DNA of 64,000 bases from Pegoplata infirma (taxonomy: Eukaryota > Arthropoda > Insecta > Diptera > Anthomyiidae). This document shows positions 23,233-32,485 of the stretch, piece after piece. Below the pieces are notes generated by a model. The model saw only the letters and a list, made by a program, of their open reading frames with translations. It was not told the DNA's origin and ran no database searches. The position numbers and the translations under genes are program-made. Where the stretch lies: NCBI GenBank assembly GCA_963921195.1, contig OY992540.1:24502262-24566261 (forward strand), given 5' to 3'. Within the stretch, counting starts at the first letter, position 1. Each line of letters begins with the position of its first letter.

Positions 23233-23366
23233 ACATTGTTTTTATTTAAAGTGAAAGTGCATATAAAATTATAAATATAAATTCGCGTTATAATAGAAAA
23301 AAATAAAAATATTTTATAAAAAATTATTTGTCGTTTTGCCGACGGCATTTCATTAAAAAATTTTAA

Positions 23367-24078
23367 CCCGAGTAAAAATAAACATATATAACAATATATA
23401 ACTTGATACAAACATAATAAATCATATATGATTATACATCCCGTGAGGTATTTTCTAATTTTTTTAAATGCAGTCATATGTTGTAACATATAATTTTATC
23501 ATGATTCGGATTAAAAGGTACACGGTTGATATAAATATATGAAATAATATTAGGGCCAATACAAAATTTGTTTTTCTGTATAATTTAATATAAAATTATA
23601 TATAGCTTATTCTGTTCCATATATAAATGTTTCCAATTTAATAATTCCAATTAAATGTTTCCAATTAACCAAAAATGTTCTAAGTTTTTTAAGCAAAGTA
23701 TAAGAAACTTTTAAAATGTTCCTAAACATTTCCTTGTTAGGGTTATGTATATCACCTATCTGGTTCGAAGCGTACCCAAACATTTTTTTTTTGTTTTAGA
23801 AAATTATATGTTTGGTGAATGTATCGTTGACCTGTGGTGTATCTCACCCAAACCAAAACACACCAAAATTTTTTATGTTTTTATGCAATTAGATCTAATT
23901 GGATCCAATGAAATATGGCAATGTCTGGTCAAAACTCGGATGAAATCGAATAATATTTTATACAAGTTGATCTTTTTTAATGCAAAAACATCCACCATTA
24001 TTCGGATTAAATTGCGTGTAAATATATATTGTGTTATATATCATTATGTATTGCATCATATAAAAATTTTTACTCGGG
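23367..24078. mobile_element. CCCGAG-TIR element C inside the BEL leader
   Basis: CCCGAGTAAAAATAAACATA at the left, ATATAAAAATTTTTACTCGGG at the right (last 20 bases matter), AA on both sides. It lies within a very young retrotransposon. Either it inserted afterwards, or the active BEL lineage carries it. Confidence 0.7.
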
Positions 24079-25247
24079 AATACTTTTTTTCTATTACAAA
24101 AGATCGTTTTACAACCTTGTCGCGATTTTATTTATTCAACCGTGCGTTTTGTGACGTTTTCTTTATTTTAAAATTCGTTGATACTTTTTTGATCCAACGA
24201 AGTGTTTGTTTACGTGGACGGACATTAATTTTTTTCTATAAAAATTTTATTTAATTTAACTTTAAATTTTAATAAAAAGTACAAAAGAATTCCCTTTAAA
24301 TATTAACAGAAAAATTAAGTGATGTGATTAACAATTTATTTCCCTTTTATTTAATACCAAAAGGTCGTCGGTAGTGTTAAAAAAGTTTATTTTGTTTATA
24401 ACATAAATTTTTGTGAATAAATATACATACAAACATACATAAATTTTTTTTGCATTACAAAATATAATAAATATACAAGATCGGTGTTTTTTCTATTTTC
24501 TTTTGTGCTTTGTCCGTACTAAATTCGATTTTTTTTAAATAAATACGTCACAAATATATTTACTGTGTTAAAACATTTTTTTTTCCACAAGCACATAGTG
24601 TTGTTGTTGTTTTATAAATTTACAGCAAGGCACCCTACACCCATACAGTCCATCATATCAGTTACTCACATCGTGTGTAAACTTTAATAAAAATTTTATT
24701 TTTTTTGAAAATATTTTCGTGTTTTCTTGTGATTTATACTTAGACACGAAGTATCTTCGGATTTCTTCGTAAAACTTCGTGTAATTTCGTGTTTTTTGCA
24801 TAAAATTTAAATTTTTAAATTTTTATTTTTGGAAATCGAATTTTTTGATTTTTTTGAAACTTCGGACCTAACCACGAACTATCTTGATACTTGTTCGGTT
24901 CTCTTCGGTAAACTTCGTGGTTTTTTGAAAAACTTAGTGATTTTTGCGATTTTTAAAATTTTTTTTTGACTTTTTCGAAAGTTATTACAGTTTGTGTTGA
25001 AATTTTTGGAAAAATTTTAACGGAGTCGTATTTCTTCGTGTTTCTTCGGAAATCTTCGTTTTTATTCGGAAAAATCTTGTCATATCTTGAATTTTCTGAA
25101 TTTTTTCCGGTTTTTTAACAGAATATATCGATATATTCTTGAATTTTTTTGAAAATTTCAATACTTTTTATCAGAATTTTTGCGATTTTGATATTTTTTG
25201 TTTGAGTTTTTGGTAATTCGTTATTTTTGGGACTCAATACTAACAAT

Positions 25248-28200
25248 ATGTCAGCTCTAGATATTTTTATTAGAGACTCGGATGCAATTGTTAGATTCGA
25301 TGAAAAGTTTAAAAAAATCGGCGAAGACGGTCACTCGGTTTTTAGTCTCGAAATTCGAGGAAAGGAACTAGGTTCAATGTGGGATCAAGTTAAGTCTTCC
25401 TACCGGGATGTCTTAGATTATTTGGCTACTGCGGAAGCGCCGAAACCTTCTAAATTGAAGGCCGACGTGAAAACAGGTGATAGTGAATGCGTGTCAGTGG
25501 ATTCCAAGTACGAGTCCACTTTTAACGTTTATGTTAACTGTTTGGCGACAATTAATGAAAAATTGCGCAATTTGGAGAAGGCAAATTCTAAGGGGATTGA
25601 AAAATCTCCCTCGGTTTCTGATAACGCTGATCCGGATTTTCACCGGTTAGCTCTTCCACCGTGTAATATCCCAGTTTTTGATAGTAGTGTTCTTTCATGG
25701 CCTACTTTTAGGGATCTATTCACAGCTGTGGTTATAAAAAATTCGCGTCTTAGCCAAATTGAGCGGTTATGCCATTTGATAGAGAAGACAAGTGGAGAAG
25801 CTAAGGAGATTGTTTCAAAAGCTCCTCTTACCAATAGTGGGTTTGACATAGCTTGGAAAAGTCTGAACGACAAATATGAGAATCTGCGTTTGACGGTGAA
25901 TCATCACCTAAAGGCACTTTTTAACCTTTCGGTCCATGATAAAGAGACTATCGATGGCCTGAAATCGTTACAACGCGGTATTGATGCTTTCTTTTCGGGT
26001 TTGTCTGTTTTGGATATTGCTACGACTGATCCTCTTGTATCTCACATTATCGTTTATATTTGTCTGCAACGTTTACCTTCTATTACCGTTGATAAGTGGG
26101 AATCAACGGTGAAAGACAAAAAGATAATGTCGAAATGGAGTGATTTGGATAGCTTTCTGACGGAGAGAATTGACACTTTAGAGTGTGCGCGTGATTTGAA
26201 AGGTTCTCACCTTTCGAAGAAATCATCCCCTGAAGTGAAAGTGAAATCTCACGTGACTAAAACGTCATCGTCAAAAGAGCCTGCTTGTGTTCTTTGTAAG
26301 AACCAATTTCATTTTTTGCGCTCTTGTCCGCGTTTTAAAAAATTATCCGTTGCAGAGCGATTCGCAACGGTGAAAAAATTTAAATTTTGTGTGAATTGCC
26401 TGTCAAAGGCACATGAAGCTAGAAATTGTTCTAGTACTTATACTTGTTTCAAGTGTAAGCAACGCCACCATTCGATGCTTCATCGAGAATCACCAGCTTC
26501 GGTTGGGGATAATAATGCGAGTTCTGCGGCAATCTCGGTTGCGACCCCGCAAGTTTCTACTTCGGTATCCGATCCTAACGTTCAATCTACTTCTAGTGGA
26601 TTGAATCCTACAGCCCCTTCTTACCGTCAGGTATTTCATACCTCCGAGAAGCGGACTGTGCTCTTGGGGACAGCTATGGTGAGTATTTCTCACCTGGGTA
26701 CTACGTACCCTGCCCGGGCACTTATTGATCCGGCTTCTGAGGCTTCATTTATTTCTGAGCGTTTGCGGAATCGTTTAGATCTTCCGACGCATTCGACGAA
26801 TGCACAGATATCAGGAGTAAATCAGTCAGTCTCAGCTACAACGAGAAAACTTTGTTCTCTGACAATTGGTTCGTCGTTATATCCATCAATTGTTTTGGAA
26901 ACTATGGCTTTGGTGTTACCGAATATCTCGGGTAACTTGCCATCGTTCACGGTACCAGCTCATATGATGAGGAGTTTGCCAGATTTACGTTTGGCAGATA
27001 TCAACTTTTATGATAGTGGTCCTGTTGATCTTTTGCTTGGCGCGGACTTATATCCCAGAATACTTCTGGGTGAAATCCGCCAAAATATTTTGGGCTCATT
27101 ATTGGCTCAAAATACTATTTTCGGATGGATAATTACTGGTCCAGTTGTTCAACCACAAATTCAAGTCTATTCGACTAAGGTAGACTTTTCTGAAGACGAT
27201 AGTCTTAACAAAAATCTTCTTAGATTTTGGGAAATCGAGGAACCTCCTCGGAAAAACATTTTGTCTCCCTATGACAAATTCTGTGAGGATAATTATAAAT
27301 CGACTACACGTCGCGGTCCTGATGGTCGCTATATAGTGACTCTTCCTTTTAAACCGGAATTTCCGAAGATAATATCTTTGGGAACTTCTAGATCGGGTGT
27401 TATGGGACAGTATCTTAGGACTGAATCCTCTCTTCGGCGCAAACCCGAAGTTAAAGAATTGTACGACGACGTCGTTAGGGAGTATTTAGACTTAGGTCAT
27501 ATGAAATTAGTTTCAGAAAATGTTTTGTCTTCCTCTTCTTGTTACCTGCCACATCATCCAGTTATTAAACCGGAAAGGAAAACTACCAAATTGCGTGTGG
27601 TTTTCAACGCGTCTAACAAAACTTCTAACGGAAACAGTCTAAATGACTGTCTTTATGTTGGTCCGACTTTACAAGCGGATTTGGTTTTGTTAATTCTTCG
27701 ATGGCGTCTTTTTAGGTTCGTTTTCAATTGTGACATTACTCAGATGTACAGACAGATACGGGTCGATCCTGCTCATACTCCATATCAGCGAGTTTTGTTT
27801 AGGAATTCTCCGACGGAGAACGTAACGGACTTTGAGTTACTGACAGTGACTTTTGGCGTTAATTGTGCCCCATATCTTGCCATTCGGACATTGTTGCAAT
27901 TGGCAGAAGATTGCGAAGCTGAGTACCCGTTAGCATCACACATTCTTAGGAAGTGTATGTACGTTGACGACGTTTTAACGGGAACTCACGACGTGTCTTC
28001 TGCTTTGATCGCTCGCGATCAACTAACAGCTGCATTATCTTCAGCTTGTTTTGAACTTAGAAAATGGACATCGAACGAACGGGAAATTTTGAACGGAATT
28101 CCCCCGGAACATTTAGTGGACGCTAAGCTACTTACCTTTGTAGAGTCAAGTAGTTCGAAGATGTTGGGTATCCAGTGGAACGCTCAATTGGACTCATTTT

Positions 28201-30545
28201 ATTTTAAAGTGAATCCCATTCCACATAAAACCGGGTACACAAAGAGGGAAGTTTTGTCTACTATCGCTAGACTATTTGACCCTGTTGGTTGGTTGGGTCC
28301 AGTGATTATTGTCGCTAAAATGATCATGCAAAAGATTTGGCTAGATCATATCGATTGGGACGATTTGCTTCCAATTTCTACGGAAAATGAGTGGAATAAA
28401 TTTGTAGCTTCATATCATGAAGTTAATTCCATTCAGATTCCTAGATGGGTGAACTATACACCTGATTGCTCGGTAGAGTTACACGTTTTTTCTGATGCCT
28501 CGGAAAAGGCATACGCGGGGGTGATTTATATTCGTATAGTTACTCCATGCGGGGATATTCGAACCCATTTACTTTCGTCAAAAACGAAAGTGGCTCCTAT
28601 TAAGTCAATTTCACTACCGCGTCTTGAACTTTGTGGTGCGGTATTGGCCTCTGAACTTTTACAGACGGTTTTAAGTGAAATTGATATTAAGCTCGAACGA
28701 GTTTATTGTTGGACTGATTCTACAATCGTCCTGTCCTGGTTAAAAAAGGACCCTTGCACATGGACCACTTTTGTTAGAAATAGGGTTTGTCAAGTTCAAC
28801 AAAATGTTGGCAACCATAATTGGTACCACGTTCGGTCTGAAGATAATCCAGCCGATTTGGGTAGTCGCGGTATGTCACCTTCAGAGTTGGACAATCATCC
28901 GCTTTGGTGGCATGGCCCACACTGGCTGCTTCAGGACAAAACGCATTGGGATATTACTGATCTTTCTAGTCTGGAAACTGATTCTGAAGTTCGTGTCGTT
29001 AAGACGCATGCTTCGTTCTTTACGGACAGTAAAGGGAAAGATACATATTTTGATGTTCTTGACAGATTTTCGCGTTTTGATAGGGCACTTCGTGTCATTT
29101 CGTATATTTTGAGATTTTTTTATAATTCTCATGGAACTCATAAGTCTGGTAGACAATTGTGTCGTACTAAGACTCTCTCTAATTGGGAGATCACCAGGGC
29201 GAAAACTCATTTGACCATTGTGGCTCAAAAATACCATTTTTACGATGAATATAAGTGTCTTTCGGAAACGAAACCTTTAAGTTCAAAGAGTTCTCTTGTA
29301 CCTTTGAATCCATTTCTTGATAAAAGTGGTGTTATGAGACTCAATGGTCGTTTGGTCAAGTCACCTTCTCTGACTTACTCGGAAAGCCATCCCATTATTC
29401 TGCCATACTCGAGTCGATTTACATTACTTTTGACCGAGTTTGTACATTTGATTTCTATTCATGGTGGAAATCAATTAATGTTGCGGATACTTCGCATAGA
29501 ATATTGGGTCCCTCGTTTAAAATCTAAAATTCGAGGTGTTATTAGCCGATGCAAGCGTTGCATTCTGGATCGAAAGCGATCTTGTAATCAAATTATGGCA
29601 GCTCTTCCTTCTGAGAGAACAACTCTTGACAGGCCTTTTACAACCACTGGTGTGGATTTTACAGGTCCCTTTGATGTTAAAAGCTTTACTGGTAGGGCGT
29701 GTCGGATTACTAAGGGGTATGTTTGTGTTTTTGTATGCTTTGCTACCAAAGCAGTTCATTTAGAGGCAACTTCGGATTTGTCCACGGCTACCTTTTTAGC
29801 CGCTTTTCAACGATTTGTTTCACGACGTGGTTGCCCTAGCACAATATTCTCTGATAACGGCACAAACTTCGTAGGCGCGTCTCGTGAATTAGAACGAGAT
29901 TTTAAGAGTTTTCTTTCGGAATGTCAGTCTGTAATAATTTCGAATTATGGGTTTCAAAGTCTTTCATGGCAATTTATCCCAGCGGGCGCTCCACATATGG
30001 GTGGTCTTTGGGAAGCCGGGGTGAAGAGTTTTAAGCTTCACTTTCGAAAGGAAGCCCAGGGGTTGAAATTTACGTTTGAAGAACTTTCTACAGTTCTCGC
30101 CAGAATAGAGGCTTGTTTGAATTCGCGTCCTCTTTGTCCGATGACAGAAAATCCCACGGAACCTGTCGCGCTGACACCTGGTCATTTTTTGATAGGTTCG
30201 CCAATACTTGCTCCTTCGGAGCCCGCGATTACTGATTCACCAATCAGTATAATTAATCGGTTTCGGAAGATGAAGGCCCTAACTCAGCATTTCTGCCGCC
30301 GGTGGAAAGAAGAGTATTTGGGTAGTTTGCATAAACGGTACAAGTGGAAGTTTCCGGAACGCGATATACAGGTAGATGATTTAGTCGTGGTTAGGCATGA
30401 ACAACTACCACCGACTGCATGGCGGTTGGGCATAGTTGTTAAAGTTTATGTCGGCAGTGATGGACATGTTAGGGTCGCGGATGTGCGCACGGCTAACGGG
30501 GTTGTAAAACGACCTATTACCAAACTGGTCATTCTGACCAATTAA
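25248..30545 (+). CDS. gag-pol: BEL/Pao Gag-Pol polyprotein, intact
   Basis: 1765 aa from ATG 25248 (MSALDIF), the first Met in frame. Order: Gag-like DUF1759 region about 136-290; three zinc-binding clusters (CVLC at about 345, CVNC at 381, CFKC at 399); A17/DUF1758 protease with RALIDPASEASF (Asp 494) ending at NTIFGWIITG near 625; reverse transcriptase about 740-960 with YVDD at 905-908. RNase H follows with Asp 1083, Glu 1127, Asp 1157 and Asp 1203. Integrase has a zinc-binding domain (CKRC, 1435-1438) and D1470, D1536, E1589. A DUF5641-like C-terminus runs about 1685-1765. No frameshift or stop. The protease site is DPA rather than DS/TG, which is odd; such variants may be normal in this clade. 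The product would act in cytoplasmic particles and, for integrase, the nucleus. Confidence 0.95.
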   Translation: MSALDIFIRDSDAIVRFDEKFKKIGEDGHSVFSLEIRGKELGSMWDQVKSSYRDVLDYLATAEAPKPSKLKADVKTGDSECVSVDSKYESTFNVYVNCLATINEKLRNLEKANSKGIEKSPSVSDNADPDFHRLALPPCNIPVFDSSVLSWPTFRDLFTAVVIKNSRLSQIERLCHLIEKTSGEAKEIVSKAPLTNSGFDIAWKSLNDKYENLRLTVNHHLKALFNLSVHDKETIDGLKSLQRGIDAFFSGLSVLDIATTDPLVSHIIVYICLQRLPSITVDKWESTVKDKKIMSKWSDLDSFLTERIDTLECARDLKGSHLSKKSSPEVKVKSHVTKTSSSKEPACVLCKNQFHFLRSCPRFKKLSVAERFATVKKFKFCVNCLSKAHEARNCSSTYTCFKCKQRHHSMLHRESPASVGDNNASSAAISVATPQVSTSVSDPNVQSTSSGLNPTAPSYRQVFHTSEKRTVLLGTAMVSISHLGTTYPARALIDPASEASFISERLRNRLDLPTHSTNAQISGVNQSVSATTRKLCSLTIGSSLYPSIVLETMALVLPNISGNLPSFTVPAHMMRSLPDLRLADINFYDSGPVDLLLGADLYPRILLGEIRQNILGSLLAQNTIFGWIITGPVVQPQIQVYSTKVDFSEDDSLNKNLLRFWEIEEPPRKNILSPYDKFCEDNYKSTTRRGPDGRYIVTLPFKPEFPKIISLGTSRSGVMGQYLRTESSLRRKPEVKELYDDVVREYLDLGHMKLVSENVLSSSSCYLPHHPVIKPERKTTKLRVVFNASNKTSNGNSLNDCLYVGPTLQADLVLLILRWRLFRFVFNCDITQMYRQIRVDPAHTPYQRVLFRNSPTENVTDFELLTVTFGVNCAPYLAIRTLLQLAEDCEAEYPLASHILRKCMYVDDVLTGTHDVSSALIARDQLTAALSSACFELRKWTSNEREILNGIPPEHLVDAKLLTFVESSSSKMLGIQWNAQLDSFYFKVNPIPHKTGYTKREVLSTIARLFDPVGWLGPVIIVAKMIMQKIWLDHIDWDDLLPISTENEWNKFVASYHEVNSIQIPRWVNYTPDCSVELHVFSDASEKAYAGVIYIRIVTPCGDIRTHLLSSKTKVAPIKSISLPRLELCGAVLASELLQTVLSEIDIKLERVYCWTDSTIVLSWLKKDPCTWTTFVRNRVCQVQQNVGNHNWYHVRSEDNPADLGSRGMSPSELDNHPLWWHGPHWLLQDKTHWDITDLSSLETDSEVRVVKTHASFFTDSKGKDTYFDVLDRFSRFDRALRVISYILRFFYNSHGTHKSGRQLCRTKTLSNWEITRAKTHLTIVAQKYHFYDEYKCLSETKPLSSKSSLVPLNPFLDKSGVMRLNGRLVKSPSLTYSESHPIILPYSSRFTLLLTEFVHLISIHGGNQLMLRILRIEYWVPRLKSKIRGVISRCKRCILDRKRSCNQIMAALPSERTTLDRPFTTTGVDFTGPFDVKSFTGRACRITKGYVCVFVCFATKAVHLEATSDLSTATFLAAFQRFVSRRGCPSTIFSDNGTNFVGASRELERDFKSFLSECQSVIISNYGFQSLSWQFIPAGAPHMGGLWEAGVKSFKLHFRKEAQGLKFTFEELSTVLARIEACLNSRPLCPMTENPTEPVALTPGHFLIGSPILAPSEPAITDSPISIINRFRKMKALTQHFCRRWKEEYLGSLHKRYKWKFPERDIQVDDLVVVRHEQLPPTAWRLGIVVKVYVGSDGHVRVADVRTANGVVKRPITKLVILTN

Positions 30546-30560
30546 TTTTATAATTTTTCG

Positions 30561-30589
30561 CACTTACTTTAACATTTGTTATTTCCTAG
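30561..30589 (+). promoter_or_regulatory. 3' splice-site-like tract before ORF2 (copy 2)
   Basis: A pyrimidine-rich run ends TTTCCTAG at 30582-30589, four bases before ATG 30594. It matches the arrangement in copy 1 with different bases. It lies in the 48-nt gap after the Gag-Pol stop. Confidence 0.45.
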
Positions 30590-30593
30590 CAAT

Positions 30594-31694
30594 ATGGACG
30601 CCGTACGCAATCTATTTGAAGATGAGCTCCTTGATTACGAGGAGGCAATGGATGTTGCAGAACAGGAGTCTGCCTCAGCATCTACCGTTGATGCTGCTGC
30701 ATCCCTTCTTCCGGCCACTTCTTCTGTGCCAGCTCCAATATTAGCTTCGGTTGCTCCACCTGCCAGTGAGATAGCACCTGTTGTACCAGCTGCACCCTTA
30801 CCAGCTGTACTTTTACCAGCGCAAAGTTCGTCGAACATCGTATCGTCGCAGCCGCCCACGTTCGAATCTAATTCGGGTCGTGTGGAGGTCTCGGGCTCGA
30901 ATTCGTCGTCAAAGACCACGTCGGCTGAGAAATGTCGCATCTGTCACCGCCATCACCCACTACGTCGTTGTAACGTTTTTTGGAAGATGAGCTCTGACAG
31001 ACGACTCCGCATGGTGATTTTACATCACTACTGCTCCAGATGTTTAGCTCATAACCATATGGCTAAATTTTGTAAGAGCACGTCTAAGTGCCGATTTTGT
31101 CAGGGGGATCATAACTCCCTGTTACATTCTTCTCATTCTCGTCCGTCTGCCAATAGTAAAAAGATTGCTAAAAAGTCTGACCATCGTCCTCAACCGTCCG
31201 CCTCTAAAGAAATGTCCCTGCCTATACGGCATGTCGTAAACTTCTCTCCGACTCTTCAGGTAAAACTGGTTGTTCCGGGAAAAACCATTTCCGTTCGCGC
31301 GGTTTTGGACTCCTGCTGCAGTGGCACCTATATGTGTGAGTCATTGGTGCGAAGTTTGCGATTGTCCGTTTCGAAGATTGACGAAAAAAGGTTTTGTCGC
31401 CTTAGAATAGGGTCAATATATGATCCGGCTCAACAAATTGTGTTGACCGCTCGGGTAAGGGAGATGAGGGGGATAAAGACTCCGTCGGAGTCAGTCCCAG
31501 ATTCCGTTAGGGAGAATTTTGAGGGGTTCCAACTTGCGGATCCAACTTTTAACCATTCTGGTAGAGTAGCGTTGGTCTTAGGACCCGAAGTTCATCCGCA
31601 GATTATGAAGGGTCGCATATATTCGAGCCCGGGTCTTCCGATGGCACAATACACTATCTTTGGGTGGGTCATTACTGGCCTATCACCATATTAA
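30594..31694 (+). CDS. BEL ORF2: zinc-knuckle plus degenerate protease-like accessory protein
   Basis: 366 aa, start ATG 30594 conserved with copy 1. N-terminal acidic stretch (LFEDELLDYEEAMDVAEQE), then an Ala/Pro/Ser-rich linker to about residue 105. Zinc block: CRICHRHHPLRRC from Cys 114, CSRCLAHNHMAKFC, CRFCQGDHNSLLH. Then a retropepsin-like region: VRAVLDSCCSGTYM (Asp 239), GFQLADPTF, LVLGPE and AQYTIFGWVITG. Pol of the same element has LADINF, LLLGAD and AQNTIFGWIITG in the same order, so ORF2 is a duplicated knuckle-protease module. CC replaces the residues after Asp, and copy 1 has LCC there, so the change is old and kept. No membrane segment: not an envelope. Possible roles, inferred: RNA chaperone, packaging factor, or a pseudo-protease pairing with the Pol protease. 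Confidence 0.88.
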   Translation: MDAVRNLFEDELLDYEEAMDVAEQESASASTVDAAASLLPATSSVPAPILASVAPPASEIAPVVPAAPLPAVLLPAQSSSNIVSSQPPTFESNSGRVEVSGSNSSSKTTSAEKCRICHRHHPLRRCNVFWKMSSDRRLRMVILHHYCSRCLAHNHMAKFCKSTSKCRFCQGDHNSLLHSSHSRPSANSKKIAKKSDHRPQPSASKEMSLPIRHVVNFSPTLQVKLVVPGKTISVRAVLDSCCSGTYMCESLVRSLRLSVSKIDEKRFCRLRIGSIYDPAQQIVLTARVREMRGIKTPSESVPDSVRENFEGFQLADPTFNHSGRVALVLGPEVHPQIMKGRIYSSPGLPMAQYTIFGWVITGLSPY

Positions 31695-31878
31695 GGTGTT
31701 TTGCATATCTACGGAGTCCCTTTTTTGACTCAACAACCACTTTGCATATCTACGGAGTCCCTTTTTTGGCTCAAGTCATTACATGCATATCGACGGGGTC
31801 CCTTTTTTGGCCCACATCAAACAGCAAAATCTTATAACATCCAATTTATTGCATATCGACGGGGTCCCCTTTTGGCCC
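31684..31878 (+). other. tandem stem-loops in the 3' UTR (copy 2)
   Basis: CACC-ATATTAA-GGTG spans the ORF2 stop (31684-31698). Then four repeats of GCATATCKACGG each lead into a hairpin: GAGTC/GACTC (31714-31731), GAGTC/GGCTC (31755-31772), GGGTC/GGCCC (31796-31813) and GGGTC/GGCCC (31862-31878). All have a loop starting CCTT or CCCTT. Base changes between repeats keep the pairing, partly by G-U. This mirrors 2674-2823 in copy 1. Confidence 0.72.
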
Positions 31879-31963
31879 AATTAGTTATAAGTGTTTTTTG
31901 AAAAAATTAAAAAAAAAAAAAAAACAACTTTAGTTATATTTTATTTACATGAATTTTATTTTG

Positions 31964-31987
31964 TTGCAACACCCTTCTGTGTTGCAA
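31964..31987 (+). other. hairpin upstream of the 3' LTR (copy 2)
   Basis: TTGCAACAC (31964-31972) pairs with GTGTTGCAA (31979-31987). AAGGTGGCCGGCAA leads to the LTR. The hairpin is conserved with copy 1, and the two extra pairs here are both matched. Confidence 0.65.
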
Positions 31988-31999
31988 GGTGGCCGGCAA

Positions 32000-32355
32000 T
32001 GTTTAGGTACAAACACTTGTTTTCTAAGTTTGATACCACTTTGGTACCACCGACCCTCTTTGGGTTAATACTAGTTAGAATCTATTTTGCTCCCCTTTAA
32101 ATACAACATTGTATGGAGTATTTACATAGATTCTAACTAGTAAACCGATAACGGTATTCTAAACATTGTTTGTCGCCCGGTCCTTTTTAGTTTTTATAAC
32201 TAATAAGATTACTCGTTGTACAACCATCGAAAACCATACATCTTATTTTTATCCTGTTAAGGTAATATTTTATTTAATAAAAAATCTTAGGATTTTTCTC
32301 TTTATTTTAAACCCAAAAACTTTGTGTTTTATTTATTTACATTTCCACGGAAACA
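32000..32355 (+). repeat. 3' LTR of BEL copy 2
   Basis: 356 bp, apparently identical to 22715-23070 throughout. Followed by ATGTC (32356-32360), the right target-site copy. Confidence 0.95.
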
Positions 32356-32360
32356 ATGTC

Positions 32361-32480
32361 TCTGCATCTGGGATTTTCTCTATTGGAAAAGTGTATTAGA
32401 ATCTGAAACTTTTTCTATAGGAAAAATATCTCAGAATCTGAGACGTTTTCTATAGGAAAAATGTCTCAGAATACAATTTT
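32361..32480 (+). repeat. 35-bp satellite fragment, right of BEL copy 2
   Basis: Continues the monomers interrupted by the insertion. TCTGCATCTGGGATTTTCTC is a diverged one, followed by near-standard units (CTCAGAATCTGAGACG, TATAGGAAAAATG). Confidence 0.8.
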
Positions 32481-32485
32481 TTTTA

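Larger units (their letters stand above)
23091..25247 (+). other. untranslated leader of BEL copy 2
   Basis: About 2.15 kb between primer site and Gag-Pol ATG. A good 5' splice-site candidate, AAG|GTGCGT, is at 23224-23232; acceptor-like TTTTTTAACAG ends near 25120. A CCCGAG MITE sits at 23367-24078. About 24740-25080 repeats CTTCGTGTTTCTTCGG-like motifs. Short frames here look non-coding. Either the leader is spliced or scanning must pass many upstream ATGs. Confidence 0.6.
22715..32355 (+). mobile_element. complete BEL/Pao LTR retrotransposon (copy 2), 9641 bp, apparently intact
   Basis: 356-bp LTRs (22715-23070, 32000-32355) look identical base for base and are bounded TG...CA. A 5-bp duplication ATGTC flanks them (22710-22714, 32356-32360), the usual size for BEL/Pao. 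Internally it has a tRNA-Tyr-type primer site, a 2.1-kb leader, one long Gag-Pol frame, ORF2 and a structured 3' UTR. Identical LTRs mean a very recent insertion. All catalytic motifs I can check in Pol are present except an unusual protease site, so it may still be active. Confidence 0.95.

Noticed and set aside
23745..24254. 169-aa frame in the BEL leader
   Set aside because: Half of it is AT-rich CCCGAG MITE sequence; no domain similarity and low-complexity composition.
30635..30940. Reverse-strand frames opposite pol and ORF2
   Set aside because: Shadows of the coding strand; no domains.
30594..31694. ORF2 as an envelope gene
   Set aside because: No signal peptide, transmembrane segment or cysteine-rich ectodomain; instead zinc knuckles and a protease-like region.
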